From: Chlorobiaceae bacterium
Lineage (GTDB): Bacteria; Bacteroidota; Chlorobiia; Chlorobiales; Chlorobiaceae
Assembly (NCBI GenBank): GCA_012972825.1
Contig: JABDHL010000032.1
Location: 16,946 to 80,945 of the forward strand
Length of the DNA stretch: 64,000 nucleotides
Direction of reading: 5' to 3'
The notes under the pieces: generated by a model
What the model was told of the DNA's origin: nothing
The model's input: the letters and a program-made list of their open reading frames with translations, nothing else
The model's database searches: none
Position numbers and translations under genes: made by a program
Shown here: in pieces, positions 19,988-29,421 of the stretch
Layout: each line of letters begins with the position of its first letter
Numbering within the stretch: position 1 is the stretch's first letter

Positions 19988-21475
19988 TTAAAGGATATAC
20001 TGGCTGAGATCTCTGTCGGCTACCACATGGTTCAGCTTTTCCTTCACCATGGCTTCATCAATCTCGACATGAGTATCGGAAAAATTTTCAGGAATATTGA
20101 ACATCAGCTCCTCAAGCAGATTGGTCATAATGGTATGCAGCCTCCTGGCTCCGATATTTTCAACACTCTCGTTGACTCTTGCCGCTATTCTGGCAATCTC
20201 GCCAATTGATCCGTCGCTGAAAGTCAGGTCAACCCCTTCCGTAGCGAGCAGAGCCGAGTACTGCTTGATAAGAGCATTGTCAGGCTGGGTGAGAATCAGA
20301 TAAAAATCCTCCTCAGTCAGACTTTTCAGTTCAACCCTGATAGGAAACCGGCCCTGCAGCTCGGGAATCAAATCAGAAGGCTTTGCAACATGGAATGCGC
20401 CGGAAGCAATAAACAGCACATGATCAGTCTTCACCATGCCATGTTTGGTTGCAACATTGGAACCCTCGACAATCGGCAGAAGATCACGCTGCACGCCTTC
20501 CCTGCTCACATCCGGCCCCTTTCCACCGGCACCGGACGATGGTGCGGCAATTTTATCAATCTCATCAATGAAAACAATACCCGACTGCTCGACCTTATTG
20601 ATAGCCTCTTTAACGACACTATCCATATCGATGAGCTTCTGAACCTCTTCCTGCTCAAGAAGCTTGCGGGCTTCGGCAATGGAAACTCTTCTTTTCTTGC
20701 GTTTGCGAGGCAGCCCGCTGATAAGGTCCTGCATAATCCCGCCAATCTCCTCCATCTGTCCGAGAGGACCGAAAATCTGCATCATCCCGCCGGGATTATC
20801 ACCTGTCGTATCCATTTCAATCAGACGATCATCAAGCTTCCCGTTGCGAAGACGTTCAAGCATCTTCTTCCGGCTCCGGCGGTTAACCTCAAGTGACTTA
20901 TCAGGCACGTCACTCGAAACCCCGGCAGCAGCATCATCTTCGTTCTGGATATCATTATTCCGGGAACCAGGCGATGAACCAAGCGGAGGAAGCAGAATAT
21001 CGAGCAGGCGCTCTTCAACAAGCAACGCAGCTTTCTCACGAACATCCTCAGACCTTTCGCTTCTCACCATAGCCACAGACTGATCGACAAGATCACGAAT
21101 CATCGACTCCACATCCCGGCCGACATAGCCGACTTCGGTAAATTTCGATGCCTCAACCTTGACAAACGGAGCTTTTGCCAGCTTGGCAAGTCTTCGGGCA
21201 ATTTCAGTTTTTCCCACCCCGGTCGGGCCGATCATAATAATATTATTGGGCATGATCTCATCACGGAGATCTTCACTCACATGCTGGCGGCGAAGCCTGT
21301 TGCGCAACGCTATAGCAACAGATTTTTTCGCATCCTTCTGGCCGATTATATATTTATCGAGCTGCGAAACAATCTGGTTAGGAGTCAGATTACTCGCCGC
21401 AATTGAACTTTGAACACCGCTTTTGGCTTCGGGCAATACGAGGGCACTTCCCTCGCTGTTTGTAGTCATTTCCAT
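19988..21475 (-). CDS. hslU: ATP-dependent protease ATPase subunit HslU
   Basis: A 495-aa AAA+ unfoldase that feeds substrates to HslV. The Walker A motif GPTGVGKT is at residues 83-90. The [23 protein letters not shown] pore-loop region follows, then a long I-domain (about 150-265) containing a Ser/Asp-rich stretch, then the Walker [11 protein letters not shown]. The C-terminal LSQYIL tail is the HslV-activating tail. The N-terminus is ~25 residues longer than the E. coli protein; ATG at 21475 or 21469 could be used. It follows hslV by 82 bp. Confidence 0.95.
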   Translation of the reverse strand: MEMTTNSEGSALVLPEAKSGVQSSIAASNLTPNQIVSQLDKYIIGQKDAKKSVAIALRNRLRRQHVSEDLRDEIMPNNIIMIGPTGVGKTEIARRLAKLAKAPFVKVEASKFTEVGYVGRDVESMIRDLVDQSVAMVRSERSEDVREKAALLVEERLLDILLPPLGSSPGSRNNDIQNEDDAAAGVSSDVPDKSLEVNRRSRKKMLERLRNGKLDDRLIEMDTTGDNPGGMMQIFGPLGQMEEIGGIMQDLISGLPRKRKKRRVSIAEARKLLEQEEVQKLIDMDSVVKEAINKVEQSGIVFIDEIDKIAAPSSGAGGKGPDVSREGVQRDLLPIVEGSNVATKHGMVKTDHVLFIASGAFHVAKPSDLIPELQGRFPIRVELKSLTEEDFYLILTQPDNALIKQYSALLATEGVDLTFSDGSIGEIARIAARVNESVENIGARRLHTIMTNLLEELMFNIPENFSDTHVEIDEAMVKEKLNHVVADRDLSQYIL

Positions 21476-21557
21476 GCTGAAAATTGTGAATTACAAAAAA
21501 AAAATCTCAATCCGGCAACCCGGACGAACGACGGACGAACATTAAATGCAATGCTGC

Positions 21558-22106
21558 TCAGACCTCCTCGATAACAATATGATCGTTGGTATAAATACAG
21601 ATATCGGCAGCTGTCTTCAAACTCTCATGAACAATATCCCTGGCCGGAAGAGCCGAATGTTTCATAAGCGACCGTGCCGCAGCAAGCGCATACATACTGC
21701 CGCTGCCGATGGCAACAATGCCATCCTCCGGCTCTATCACATCTCCCGTACCGGAAATGATAAGCGCCTTATCCTTGCTGACAATGGCAAGCATAGCCTC
21801 CAGCCGCCGGAGATACTTGTCAGTCCGCCAGTCTCTGGCAAGTTCAACCGCCGCACGATCAAGCTTCCCGTTGAACGCTTCAAGTTTTTCTTCAAACCGG
21901 TCAAGAAGCGTCACCGCATCAGCAGTTGCCCCGGCAAAACCTGCAACAAGTCTGCCCTGATACAACCTTCTGATTTTCCGTGTGGACTGTTTAAGAATTG
22001 TATTTCCCAGAGTCATCTGGCCATCGCTGCCAAGTGCTGCTTTCCCGTCCCTTATAACCCCGATGACCGTTGTTGAACGGATAAGTGGCCTCTCATTATT
22101 CTTCAT
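21558..22106 (-). CDS. hslV: ATP-dependent protease proteolytic subunit HslV
   Basis: A 182-aa proteasome-like peptidase. The active-site threonine is expected at the mature N-terminus, in TTVIGVIRDGKAALGSDGQ. Here it is preceded by an 11-residue leader (MKNNERPLIRS), so Thr12 must be exposed by processing rather than by simple Met removal. The GSGSMYALAAARSL block near residue 128-141 is conserved. It is in order rpoN-hslV-hslU-aroQ on the minus strand; 14 bp separate its start from the end of rpoN. Confidence 0.95.
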   Translation of the reverse strand: MKNNERPLIRSTTVIGVIRDGKAALGSDGQMTLGNTILKQSTRKIRRLYQGRLVAGFAGATADAVTLLDRFEEKLEAFNGKLDRAAVELARDWRTDKYLRRLEAMLAIVSKDKALIISGTGDVIEPEDGIVAIGSGSMYALAAARSLMKHSALPARDIVHESLKTAADICIYTNDHIVIEEV

Positions 22107-22120
22107 CAGTCTACATTCAA

Positions 22121-23572
22121 TTAAAATATTTTTTTTCTTAATCTTGCAACTGGAATTTGCATTTGTTCACGATATTTTGCAACCGTTCTTCTCGCTATAT
22201 GCACTCCCCTCTCCATCAGCATCTCCGTCATAGTGTCATCACTCAACGGATGGGCTCCATCTTCCTCCTTAATCATTTCAGTTATATACTGCCGTATAAT
22301 CTTGCTCGACAAATCATCGCCATCATCAGTCGACAGTCCCCCGCTGAAAAAAGACTTCAACTCAAAAACCCCGAACCGAGTCTGAACATATTTACCATTC
22401 ACTGCCCGGCTGATTGTCGAAATATCAAGACCGGTCTCGGCAGCAATGGTTTTCATGCCGAGGGGAACCACACGCTCAGGGCCGAAAACAAAAAAACCAT
22501 ACTGACGCTTCATCAGAGCCTCAATAACCTTCAGAAGCGTCTGGCGCCGGGTCTCGATCGCACTGATGAACTCTTTTGCCCGCTGAAGGTTCTTGCGGAT
22601 AAACTGCTTTTCCTCTTTCGGGCCTTTCCTGTTTTTCAGACGGTCAAGATAAACATCACTGACCCTCACTGAAAGAGCGCTCCTGTCATTAAGAACCGCA
22701 GTCAACGCACCATGCTCATAACTCACCACAAAATCAGGAGTAATATAGTAACCGCCTTCATCCTGAAAAATACCGGGATGGGGATCAAGGTCAGTGATGA
22801 GAGAGATAGCTGATTCAACGCCTGCACTCGGCTCCAGAAGCTTTTTGACCAGCACCTCATAACGCCTGTGAATAAAATCATCAAAATGATCACGAAGAAT
22901 CCTGGTTGCAACATCGTATGTCTTCGGATCATAACGGGTGGCAGAAAACTCAAGCTGAACAAGAAGCCTCTCACGCAACCCCTTTACGGCGATCCCAGGA
23001 GGATCAAGAAACCAGATTTTGCGCAATACCCTCTCAAGCTCTTTGTTGCTCACTTCAACCCCCTCAAGCTGAAGACTGTCAGCAAGAACACTGTACTCCT
23101 CTGTAAAATAACCATCACCGTCCAGGTTACCGAGAATCTCAATGGCAATCATCACCTCACGTCTGCCGACCCCCTCCTGCAAGGTCAGCTGTTTCAGCAG
23201 TATTTCATGAAAACTGTCATGCTGAACCGCCTGAAAGAATCTCTCCTTCGGCCCGCTTTCATAGGCAAAACTGAGCCGTCCTTCAGCAGCTTCACCAGAA
23301 GGAGGGGCTTCATAACGCTCCTTAAGAGAACTTTTACTGAAGCGCTCAACGGAATCGAACATATCGTCACTCTCTTCCCGATAACTGTCATCAGCAACAT
23401 CACCGGCGGTGTCCTTTCGCTCTTCAACAAACTCCAGCATCGGATTTGCCTGCAGCTCTTCATACATCCGCTGTTCAAGGTTCAGCATCGGAAGTTGAAG
23501 AAGCTGGCTGCTCAAAATCTGCTGAGTGGAAAGCAGCTGCTTTTGTTTTTGCTGAAGCCTGAAATCTGGCAT
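22121..23572 (-). CDS. rpoN: RNA polymerase sigma-54 factor
   Basis: A 483-aa sigma-54. The N-terminal Gln/Leu-rich activator-interacting region I (QQKQKQLLSTQQIL, about 5-55) is followed by an acidic linker. The core-binding domain is about 115-300, a helix-turn-helix region about 350-420 (ETGLDISTISRAVNGKY), and the RpoN box ARRTVAKYRE lies near 464-473. It directs transcription from -24/-12 promoters with enhancer-binding activators. Its start overlaps the stop of the upstream DUF3109 gene by one base (TAATG), indicating coupling. Confidence 0.96.
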   Translation of the reverse strand: MPDFRLQQKQKQLLSTQQILSSQLLQLPMLNLEQRMYEELQANPMLEFVEERKDTAGDVADDSYREESDDMFDSVERFSKSSLKERYEAPPSGEAAEGRLSFAYESGPKERFFQAVQHDSFHEILLKQLTLQEGVGRREVMIAIEILGNLDGDGYFTEEYSVLADSLQLEGVEVSNKELERVLRKIWFLDPPGIAVKGLRERLLVQLEFSATRYDPKTYDVATRILRDHFDDFIHRRYEVLVKKLLEPSAGVESAISLITDLDPHPGIFQDEGGYYITPDFVVSYEHGALTAVLNDRSALSVRVSDVYLDRLKNRKGPKEEKQFIRKNLQRAKEFISAIETRRQTLLKVIEALMKRQYGFFVFGPERVVPLGMKTIAAETGLDISTISRAVNGKYVQTRFGVFELKSFFSGGLSTDDGDDLSSKIIRQYITEMIKEEDGAHPLSDDTMTEMLMERGVHIARRTVAKYREQMQIPVARLRKKIF

Positions 23573-24144
23573 TACTTCAAGGAAGAAGAATCGACAAATG
23601 CTTTCAAACTCTTTATCCAGTCATGACCATACAAAACACAAAGAGCGTGATGCACATAATCAATAAGTTTAACATGCCGCTCCCCCCCCCCTTTCCTGGC
23701 AGAGCGGCACATGGAGTGCTGTTCATAAACAAGATAATCCAAACCAAACTTTTTTCTTACCCTTATCGGAAACAATCGGCACGATAACGGCTTGTCAAAG
23801 CTGAGCAGACCATCCCGAAATGCAATTTCGATTGCACAGACAGTAATCCCCTCGCGAACACAGGTAAACACACACTCGCGATCGGCGATTGTCCTGGTAT
23901 ACTCTCTTCCCTGATAGACCTCCACGCAGCCATGCCGATGAAGATACTGTACGCTCTTTTCAGGAAGCATCCTCAGCAGCTCAACCGGCAGATGCTGAAG
24001 CTGCAGGGCTTCACCATCAGACAACGGAGCACCAAGCTCACCCTCAACACAGCACCTTCCTTTGCATTCATGCAGATCGCAGGCAAAAAAAGCCCCCAGA
24101 ACATCCTTATCAACAAGAACATCACCTATGGAAACAAGCGACAT
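23572..24144 (-). CDS. DUF3109 family cysteine-rich protein
   Basis: A 190-aa protein of the DUF3109 family (related to YkgJ-type cysteine cluster proteins), common in Bacteroidota and Chlorobiota. Cysteines are grouped as ACDLHECKGRCCVEG near residues 22-36, CVFTC near 90, and single residues near 104, 121 and 145, a spacing that suggests binding of zinc or an Fe-S cluster. The function is unknown. It is the first gene of the minus-strand rpoN-hslVU run and is divergent from folD. Confidence 0.82.
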   Translation of the reverse strand: MSLVSIGDVLVDKDVLGAFFACDLHECKGRCCVEGELGAPLSDGEALQLQHLPVELLRMLPEKSVQYLHRHGCVEVYQGREYTRTIADRECVFTCVREGITVCAIEIAFRDGLLSFDKPLSCRLFPIRVRKKFGLDYLVYEQHSMCRSARKGGGERHVKLIDYVHHALCVLYGHDWIKSLKAFVDSSSLK

Positions 24145-24267
24145 AACAAACTATCTTTATATGAATAATACCGGATTTGCTGCTTCAATGAATTTTTCAT
24201 AGCGAATGACTGCGTTATATTAGACAAGCAGCTGATAATGGAACACACACAACCAGGTTACATCACA

Positions 24268-25155
24268 ATGCTCATTATCGACGGAAAAAAGGTCTCTCTC
24301 GACCTGAAAAACGAACTGAAAGCCAGCGTCGACACCTGCAAAGCCATCACCGGCAAAGTTCCGGGACTCACCCTCATCATTGTAGGAGATGATCAGGCAT
24401 CGCAGGCTTATGTACGCAATAAAGCCAACACATGCAAAGAGATCGGCATGATTTCCAGCGTGATTGAAATGCCGGCCGAAACAACCCAAAAAGATCTGCT
24501 TGAGACCATACATGCCTTGAACAACGATCCAGCCGTCCACGGCATCCTTGTCCAGCAGCCCCTGCCAGAGCAGATTGATGAATTTGCCGTCACTCTCGCC
24601 ATCGACCCGTCAAAAGATGTAGACGGCTTTCATCCTGAAAACCTCGGGCGCCTTGTCATGGGCCATCTCGACAAATGTTTTATAAGCTGCACCCCCTATG
24701 GAATACTTGAGCTGCTCGGACGCTGCAACATTGAAACCAGTGGCAGACACTGTGTTGTTGTCGGACGCAGCAACATTGTCGGCAAACCCATGGCCAACCT
24801 CATGCTTCAGAAACTTGAAGCTGCAAACTGCACAGTCACCATCTGTCATTCCGCCACCCGGAATATTGCTTTCCACACCAGACAGGCCGATATTCTCATC
24901 GCAGCCATCGGCAAGGCCGGATTTATTACCGCCGATATGGTAAAACCGGGAGCAGTAGTGATAGATGTAGGCATGAACCGCATTGAAGATCCCTCAGCAA
25001 AGAGCGGCTCCCGCTTGGTCGGGGATGTGGATTACGAAGGCGTCTCGGGTGTTGCATCCGCCATGACCCCGGTGCCCGGCGGAGTCGGGCCGATGACCAT
25101 TGCCATGCTCATGAAAAACACGCTGCAGTCGTTCCAGCGTATCAACGGCCTGTAA
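24268..25155 (+). CDS. folD: Bifunctional methylenetetrahydrofolate dehydrogenase / methenyltetrahydrofolate cyclohydrolase
   Basis: A 295-aa FolD that interconverts methylene-, methenyl- and 10-formyl-THF. SQAYVRNKANTCKEIGM near residue 51 holds the Y-x3-K catalytic pair. GILVQQPLP near 92, VVGRSNIVGKP near 166 (NADP site) and MTPVPGGVGPMT near 271 are family signatures. The start at 24268 is chosen because it immediately precedes the conserved IIDGKKVS N-terminus and has an AGGT sequence about 10 bases upstream; an in-frame ATG at 24238 is an alternative. Confidence 0.95.
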   Translation: MLIIDGKKVSLDLKNELKASVDTCKAITGKVPGLTLIIVGDDQASQAYVRNKANTCKEIGMISSVIEMPAETTQKDLLETIHALNNDPAVHGILVQQPLPEQIDEFAVTLAIDPSKDVDGFHPENLGRLVMGHLDKCFISCTPYGILELLGRCNIETSGRHCVVVGRSNIVGKPMANLMLQKLEAANCTVTICHSATRNIAFHTRQADILIAAIGKAGFITADMVKPGAVVIDVGMNRIEDPSAKSGSRLVGDVDYEGVSGVASAMTPVPGGVGPMTIAMLMKNTLQSFQRINGL

Positions 25156-25161
25156 CGCATC

Positions 25162-26529
25162 ATGGCAAAAACAGCTTCCAGATATATCTGCTCAAACTGC
25201 GGCGCCGTTTCCCTGAAATATCAGGGAAAATGTTTTGAATGCCAGAGTTGGGGCACGCTGCAGGAAACCCGGGTTGAAACCGACCGGAAGCACCGCCAGC
25301 CGGGCGCTCCCGAAGGAACCACTGTTGTTCAGAACCTGCACGACTGCGTTCCATCAGAGTTCCAGCGCATCATGACCGGCATCGGAGAGCTCGACCGGGT
25401 GCTCGGAGGAGGACTCATGCAGGCATCAGCGGTGCTGGTGGGAGGGGAACCCGGTATAGGCAAATCGACCCTCATGCTGCAGCTTGCACCTCGCCTGGCA
25501 CCCGCCAGAGTGCTCTATATCTCCGGTGAAGAGTCGCCAAACCAGATCCGCGAACGCGCCCGCAGGCTCTCCATCAAAGCCGACAACCTCTGGCTGATCC
25601 CCGAAGTCAACCTTGAGCGCATACTTGCCGTCATTGAACACGAAAAACCGCTCCTGGTTATAATCGATTCCATTCAAACCATCCATTCATCCGAATACCA
25701 GAGCTCCGCAGGCACCATTACCCAGATCCGGGAGTGTGCGGCCACCCTGATCCGGGCAGCCAAGCAGCAGAACGTCATTCTGATGATCATCGGCCATATC
25801 ACCAAAGAGGGCGCACTTGCCGGCCCCAAAGCCCTTGAACACATGGTCGACACCGTCCTGCAGTTTGAAGGTGAAGGATACCAGCGCTACCGTATTATCC
25901 GCTCCGTAAAAAACCGCTTCGGCTCCACCAACGAAATCGGCGTCTTCCGCATGGACGAAACCGGCCTTGAAGAGGTAAGCAACCCATCTGAATTTTTTAT
26001 TTCCGGACGAAGGACAGATGTTCCCGGAAACTCGATACTTGCCGCAATTGAGGGCACCAGGGCGCTTCTGGTTGAAGTTCAGGCCCTGGTATCAAAAACC
26101 AGCTACTCCATGCCGCAACGCATCAGCACCGGCTTCGACTTGAAACGCATGTCGATTATCCTCGCCGTGCTCGAAAACAGACTGAAAATTGAAACCTGGG
26201 GGCAGGATGTCTTTGTAAAAATAGCCGGCGGCCTGAAACTGGCTGAACCCGCAGCCGACCTCGCCATCGCAGCCGCGATTGCCTCAGGGCTCATGAACCG
26301 CCCGGTTGATCCCGCAGCAGTCTGCTCCGGTGAAATCGGGCTTGCCGGCGAACTCCGTGCCATCAGCGACAGCGAACGGCGCATCAGAGAAGCTGCCCAT
26401 CTCGGCTTCAAACGCATTGTCCTCCCCGAAGCCAACACCCGCGAGCTCAAACCCTCACTCCTCAAGCTCCCGATAACCATCGCAGGCTGCAGAACACTGC
26501 ATGACGCCCTCGAAGAGCTCAATATCTGA
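25162..26529 (+). CDS. radA: DNA repair protein RadA
   Basis: A 455-aa RadA (Sms). The N-terminal C4 zinc finger is CSNCGAVSLKYQGKCFEC (about residues 10-27). The RecA-like core has Walker A GGEPGIGKST near 94 and the RadA-specific KNRFG motif near 250. The C-terminal Lon-protease-like domain (about 285-455) is complete but non-proteolytic in the family. RadA promotes branch migration of recombination intermediates. It starts 6 bp after folD in the same direction. Confidence 0.96.
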   Translation: MAKTASRYICSNCGAVSLKYQGKCFECQSWGTLQETRVETDRKHRQPGAPEGTTVVQNLHDCVPSEFQRIMTGIGELDRVLGGGLMQASAVLVGGEPGIGKSTLMLQLAPRLAPARVLYISGEESPNQIRERARRLSIKADNLWLIPEVNLERILAVIEHEKPLLVIIDSIQTIHSSEYQSSAGTITQIRECAATLIRAAKQQNVILMIIGHITKEGALAGPKALEHMVDTVLQFEGEGYQRYRIIRSVKNRFGSTNEIGVFRMDETGLEEVSNPSEFFISGRRTDVPGNSILAAIEGTRALLVEVQALVSKTSYSMPQRISTGFDLKRMSIILAVLENRLKIETWGQDVFVKIAGGLKLAEPAADLAIAAAIASGLMNRPVDPAAVCSGEIGLAGELRAISDSERRIREAAHLGFKRIVLPEANTRELKPSLLKLPITIAGCRTLHDALEELNI

Positions 26530-26537
26530 CCGGCCTA

Positions 26538-26590
26538 AGGGCATCTCTATTAAAAATATATATCATTCAGCAATAAATAGAGGTGCCCCT
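26538..26590. terminator. Inverted repeat between radA and a convergent gene
   Basis: Arms AGGGCATCTCTATT (26538-26551) and AATAGAGGTGCCCCT (26576-26590) pair over about 14 bp with one G-U type mismatch, around a 24-base A/T-rich loop. It lies between the radA stop and the convergent nucleotidyltransferase stop, whose last bases are inside the right arm. A bidirectional terminator is the simplest reading; the long loop would also fit the ends of a small relic element. Confidence 0.5.
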
Positions 26591-26987
26591 AAAGACCAAT
26601 CCACGCCTTCCTCCTTTCCTTCAGAATTCTTCTCTGATAAGGCACAAAATCCTCAATGTTATAAAGATGTTTGAGCACCAGCTCAGCAAAAAGCGTATTG
26701 CTGCCAGCTATTCGCCTTCCTCCGGCGATAATCTGACCCAGCAGGGGTTCTCCAACAGTTGACAGATCAATTAAATCAACAGGGCGTCCTGTTACCTCTG
26801 CCAAGTCTGAAATCAGGTTGATTGTTTCATGAACATCGAGCGGATGATCGGCACCGACCGCCAGATCGACATCACTGCCATAATGAGCAGTGCCTCTGGC
26901 CAGCGAACCAAACAACAGCGCAAGACGAATGGCATTGTGCCGTTCAAGTACATCCCTGATCTGCTTGTCGATACTCTCTGTTATCAT
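26589..26987 (-). CDS. Minimal nucleotidyltransferase (MNT/MntA-like)
   Basis: A ~132-aa protein with the nucleotidyltransferase motif LLFGSLARGTAHYGSDVDLAV (G-S-x10-12-D-x-D). It belongs to the minimal nucleotidyltransferase group that AMPylates HEPN toxins in MntA/HepT pairs. ATG at 26987 is preferred because it precedes the ITESIDKQIRDVLERH helix; an upstream start at 27020 would add 11 poorly conserved residues. No HEPN-domain partner is found on either side, so it is an orphan, or the partner has been lost. Confidence 0.72.
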   Translation of the reverse strand: MITESIDKQIRDVLERHNAIRLALLFGSLARGTAHYGSDVDLAVGADHPLDVHETINLISDLAEVTGRPVDLIDLSTVGEPLLGQIIAGGRRIAGSNTLFAELVLKHLYNIEDFVPYQRRILKERRKAWIGL

Positions 26988-27100
26988 GATGCAATATATT
27001 GATTTTGCCTCCCCTGCCAAGAGTTGAACGGACTTCAGCCATTCTTCCCCGGCTTATTCCAGAGTATTCAGATGTATTTCCGTCACCGTCAATACCGGCA

Positions 27101-28351
27101 TCAGTTGGTCTTCTGATCGAGAGAATTGCTCGTTGCAATCATGGCCGCCTTCCGTGCAGGATAAAGGCTTACTGCCAGGCATAGCACAACGCCTGTTATC
27201 CCCACAATGACAAAATCATCAAGGTGCATGCTGACAGGATAGGCCGGAATGATAAATGCGCTTTTTGAAGGCAGCTGCACAATCCCATAAAGCTCCTGCA
27301 GTCTGCAGATGCTCCACGCAATGATTATTCCGGCAGTGGTGCCCGCAAGCCCCGTCATCCCGCCCTGTATGATGAATATCGACATGAACTGAGGCTTTTC
27401 GAGGCCCAGGCAGCGCAGATAAAAAAGCTCGCGCTGCTTGTCGATGGCCGTCATGGCAAGCGACCCGGTAAGGCTGAGAGCCGCTACAAGAATAATCAGC
27501 ATCAGCACGCTGAAACTCGCCCATTTCTCAAGCTGCATCACCGTGAAAATGCTGCTGTATTTCTCTTCCAGCGTCCTGACTTTCCAAATCTCTTTCATAG
27601 GGCTTCCAGCCAGCCATTGCCTGAGGCTGGCGGTGAAGGCATCACGCGAATGCCCTTCCTTCTGCCGGATGTCAATCCCCGAATACTCACCCCTTCCAAG
27701 CAGCAGAATTTTATGGGCAAACAGATCCGAGGTAAGGACATACCGGTCATCAAATATCTTCTGCAGGGAAAATACAGATGAAACTGTTGTTTCAGGAATA
27801 CCGAGCATCGGTATCAGGTAGGGTTGCGACAGCGATTCAAGACCCAGTGAAATCAGCTCCGGACTGAAAATCTTAACCTGTTGAAACGCATGAAGGTTTG
27901 TCCTGTAGGCCAGCATCTCCCCTGCCGCAATGGTTTCAGCAGTGAAATAGGGATGAGTAGCATGGGTCTGCAGCATCAGGCGGCGATGAGCCGCATCCCT
28001 GAATCCTTTAACAACGACCAGTTCGCTTTTCTCCCCGCTGGCCATAACAGCCTCACCTTCGGAATAGGGCTCAACCGCTCCGACACAGTCAAGTGCTCTT
28101 AAAGCCTGCAGAAGCGTTTCGGATACAGCTATTGTTCTGCCATTGACAGGAACAATCTGGGCAGGGCTGTCGATGGTGATAAAAAGGTCGCGTGCAAGTT
28201 TCTGAAATCCATTCAAGACGCTCATAACCACAAGGAGAGTGCTGACGCCGACAATGATTCCGGCAAGACTTATAGCCGAAATGACATTGATGACCCTGAA
28301 CCGTTTTCGGGCAAAACTGAAACGTTGCGCAATCCACAATCCTGTTTTCAT
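27101..28351 (-). CDS. LolC/LolE-type ABC transporter permease
   Basis: A ~416-aa MacB/LolE-type permease. One N-terminal helix (VINVISAISLAGIIVGVSTLLVVMSVLNG, about 20-48) is followed by a ~200-residue periplasmic domain and three C-terminal helices (FSVLMLIILVAALSLTGS; GLAGTTAGIIIAWSICRL; a DFVIVGITGVVLCLAVSLYPA helix). This topology releases lipoproteins from the inner membrane for LolA. No LolD ATPase gene is adjacent. ATG at 28351 is preferred because the protein then begins KTGLWIAQRFSFARKRFRV, as in LolC/E; ATG at 28378 is possible. It is divergent from tatC. Confidence 0.85.
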   Translation of the reverse strand: MKTGLWIAQRFSFARKRFRVINVISAISLAGIIVGVSTLLVVMSVLNGFQKLARDLFITIDSPAQIVPVNGRTIAVSETLLQALRALDCVGAVEPYSEGEAVMASGEKSELVVVKGFRDAAHRRLMLQTHATHPYFTAETIAAGEMLAYRTNLHAFQQVKIFSPELISLGLESLSQPYLIPMLGIPETTVSSVFSLQKIFDDRYVLTSDLFAHKILLLGRGEYSGIDIRQKEGHSRDAFTASLRQWLAGSPMKEIWKVRTLEEKYSSIFTVMQLEKWASFSVLMLIILVAALSLTGSLAMTAIDKQRELFYLRCLGLEKPQFMSIFIIQGGMTGLAGTTAGIIIAWSICRLQELYGIVQLPSKSAFIIPAYPVSMHLDDFVIVGITGVVLCLAVSLYPARKAAMIATSNSLDQKTN

Positions 28352-28520
28352 AAAAGCAGAGATAACATGCAATGACAATGGACGACAAAGATACAGAAAG
28401 CATAAAGATACCTAAGCTAAAACAATTTTTGGCGGCAAGCATCTTTGTTGCTATGTTTTGTACTTATTACCATCATCCTGATAGTTTAGCAACCTGTTAT
28501 TTTCAGTTTACCACAGAGTA

Positions 28521-29384
28521 ATGAGCGAAGAAAAAGAACCCATACCTGCAATCCGGACCCCTCAAAATGCAAGAGAGGTCACGGCACCATATATCCCTGT
28601 CGTAAAAGATCCTGACGAAGCAAACCATATCGAAACCGCAGAGTCCGAATCCGGGGGCGGCATGAACTTTATGGGGCATCTTGAAGAGATACGCTCACGA
28701 CTGATCAAGTCCGCCATCGCCCTGGTGCTCCTTACAGGCCTCTGTACAGTCTATTCTGATTTTCTTGTCAACGACGTGCTTATTGCACCGTTGAAACGGA
28801 GCAGTCAAACCCTGGTATTGCAGAATCTTGTTCCCTACGGGCAGCTCTCCCTCTACCTGCAGGTCGTTGTCTTCTCAGGATTCATCATCTCCTTTCCTTT
28901 TCTTGCCTGGCAGATCTGGCAGTTTGTTGCACCGGGCCTGCACGAAAATGAACGCAAGGCAGGACGGTTTTCAATACTCTTTATCTCACTCTCGTTCTTT
29001 ACAGGCATAGGATTCGGCTATTTTGTTTTTCTGCCGGTCACCCTCCAGTTCTTTGCAACATTCGGCACCCCGCTCATCAAAAACAACATCTCCGTCCAGG
29101 ATTATGTCAGCTTTTTTATCGGTGCACTCCTGACTGCAGGTCTGGTGTTCGAACTTCCCTTCATCGCCTATATCCTTTCAAAAATAGGGCTCCTGACACC
29201 CGCTTTCATGAGGTTCTACCGCAAACATGCCATTGTTTTTCTCCTGATAGTAGCCGCGGTCGTAACTCCCTCGACCGACATTGTCACACAACTCGTCATC
29301 GGCCTCCCGATGATACTGCTCTACGAGCTCAGCATCCTGATATCAGCTCACGTCAACCGCAAAAACAACGCACTCAAGCGATGA
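28521..29384 (+). CDS. tatC: Sec-independent translocase protein TatC
   Basis: A 287-aa TatC, the receptor for twin-arginine signal peptides. The conserved MGHLEEIRSRLI entry lies near residue 51, FLAWQIWQFVAPGL near 133, and six membrane helices follow in the usual spacing. The first ~45 residues are a polar, probably disordered N-terminal extension that is absent from most TatC proteins. No tatA/tatB gene is adjacent. It is convergent with coaE. Confidence 0.94.
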   Translation: MSEEKEPIPAIRTPQNAREVTAPYIPVVKDPDEANHIETAESESGGGMNFMGHLEEIRSRLIKSAIALVLLTGLCTVYSDFLVNDVLIAPLKRSSQTLVLQNLVPYGQLSLYLQVVVFSGFIISFPFLAWQIWQFVAPGLHENERKAGRFSILFISLSFFTGIGFGYFVFLPVTLQFFATFGTPLIKNNISVQDYVSFFIGALLTAGLVFELPFIAYILSKIGLLTPAFMRFYRKHAIVFLLIVAAVVTPSTDIVTQLVIGLPMILLYELSILISAHVNRKNNALKR

Positions 29385-29421
29385 GGGAAGGCATCCTGAA
29401 TGAAATACCCGGCCGGCCCTC

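Noticed and set aside
20390..20896. A 168-codon open frame antisense to hslU, and several others antisense to hslU, rpoN and priA
   Set aside because: They lie fully inside well-supported genes on the other strand and show no family motifs; they are by-products of codon bias.
26589..27138. HepT (HEPN) toxin gene partner for the minimal nucleotidyltransferase
   Set aside because: No helical frame with an R-x4-H motif exists on either strand next to the gene.
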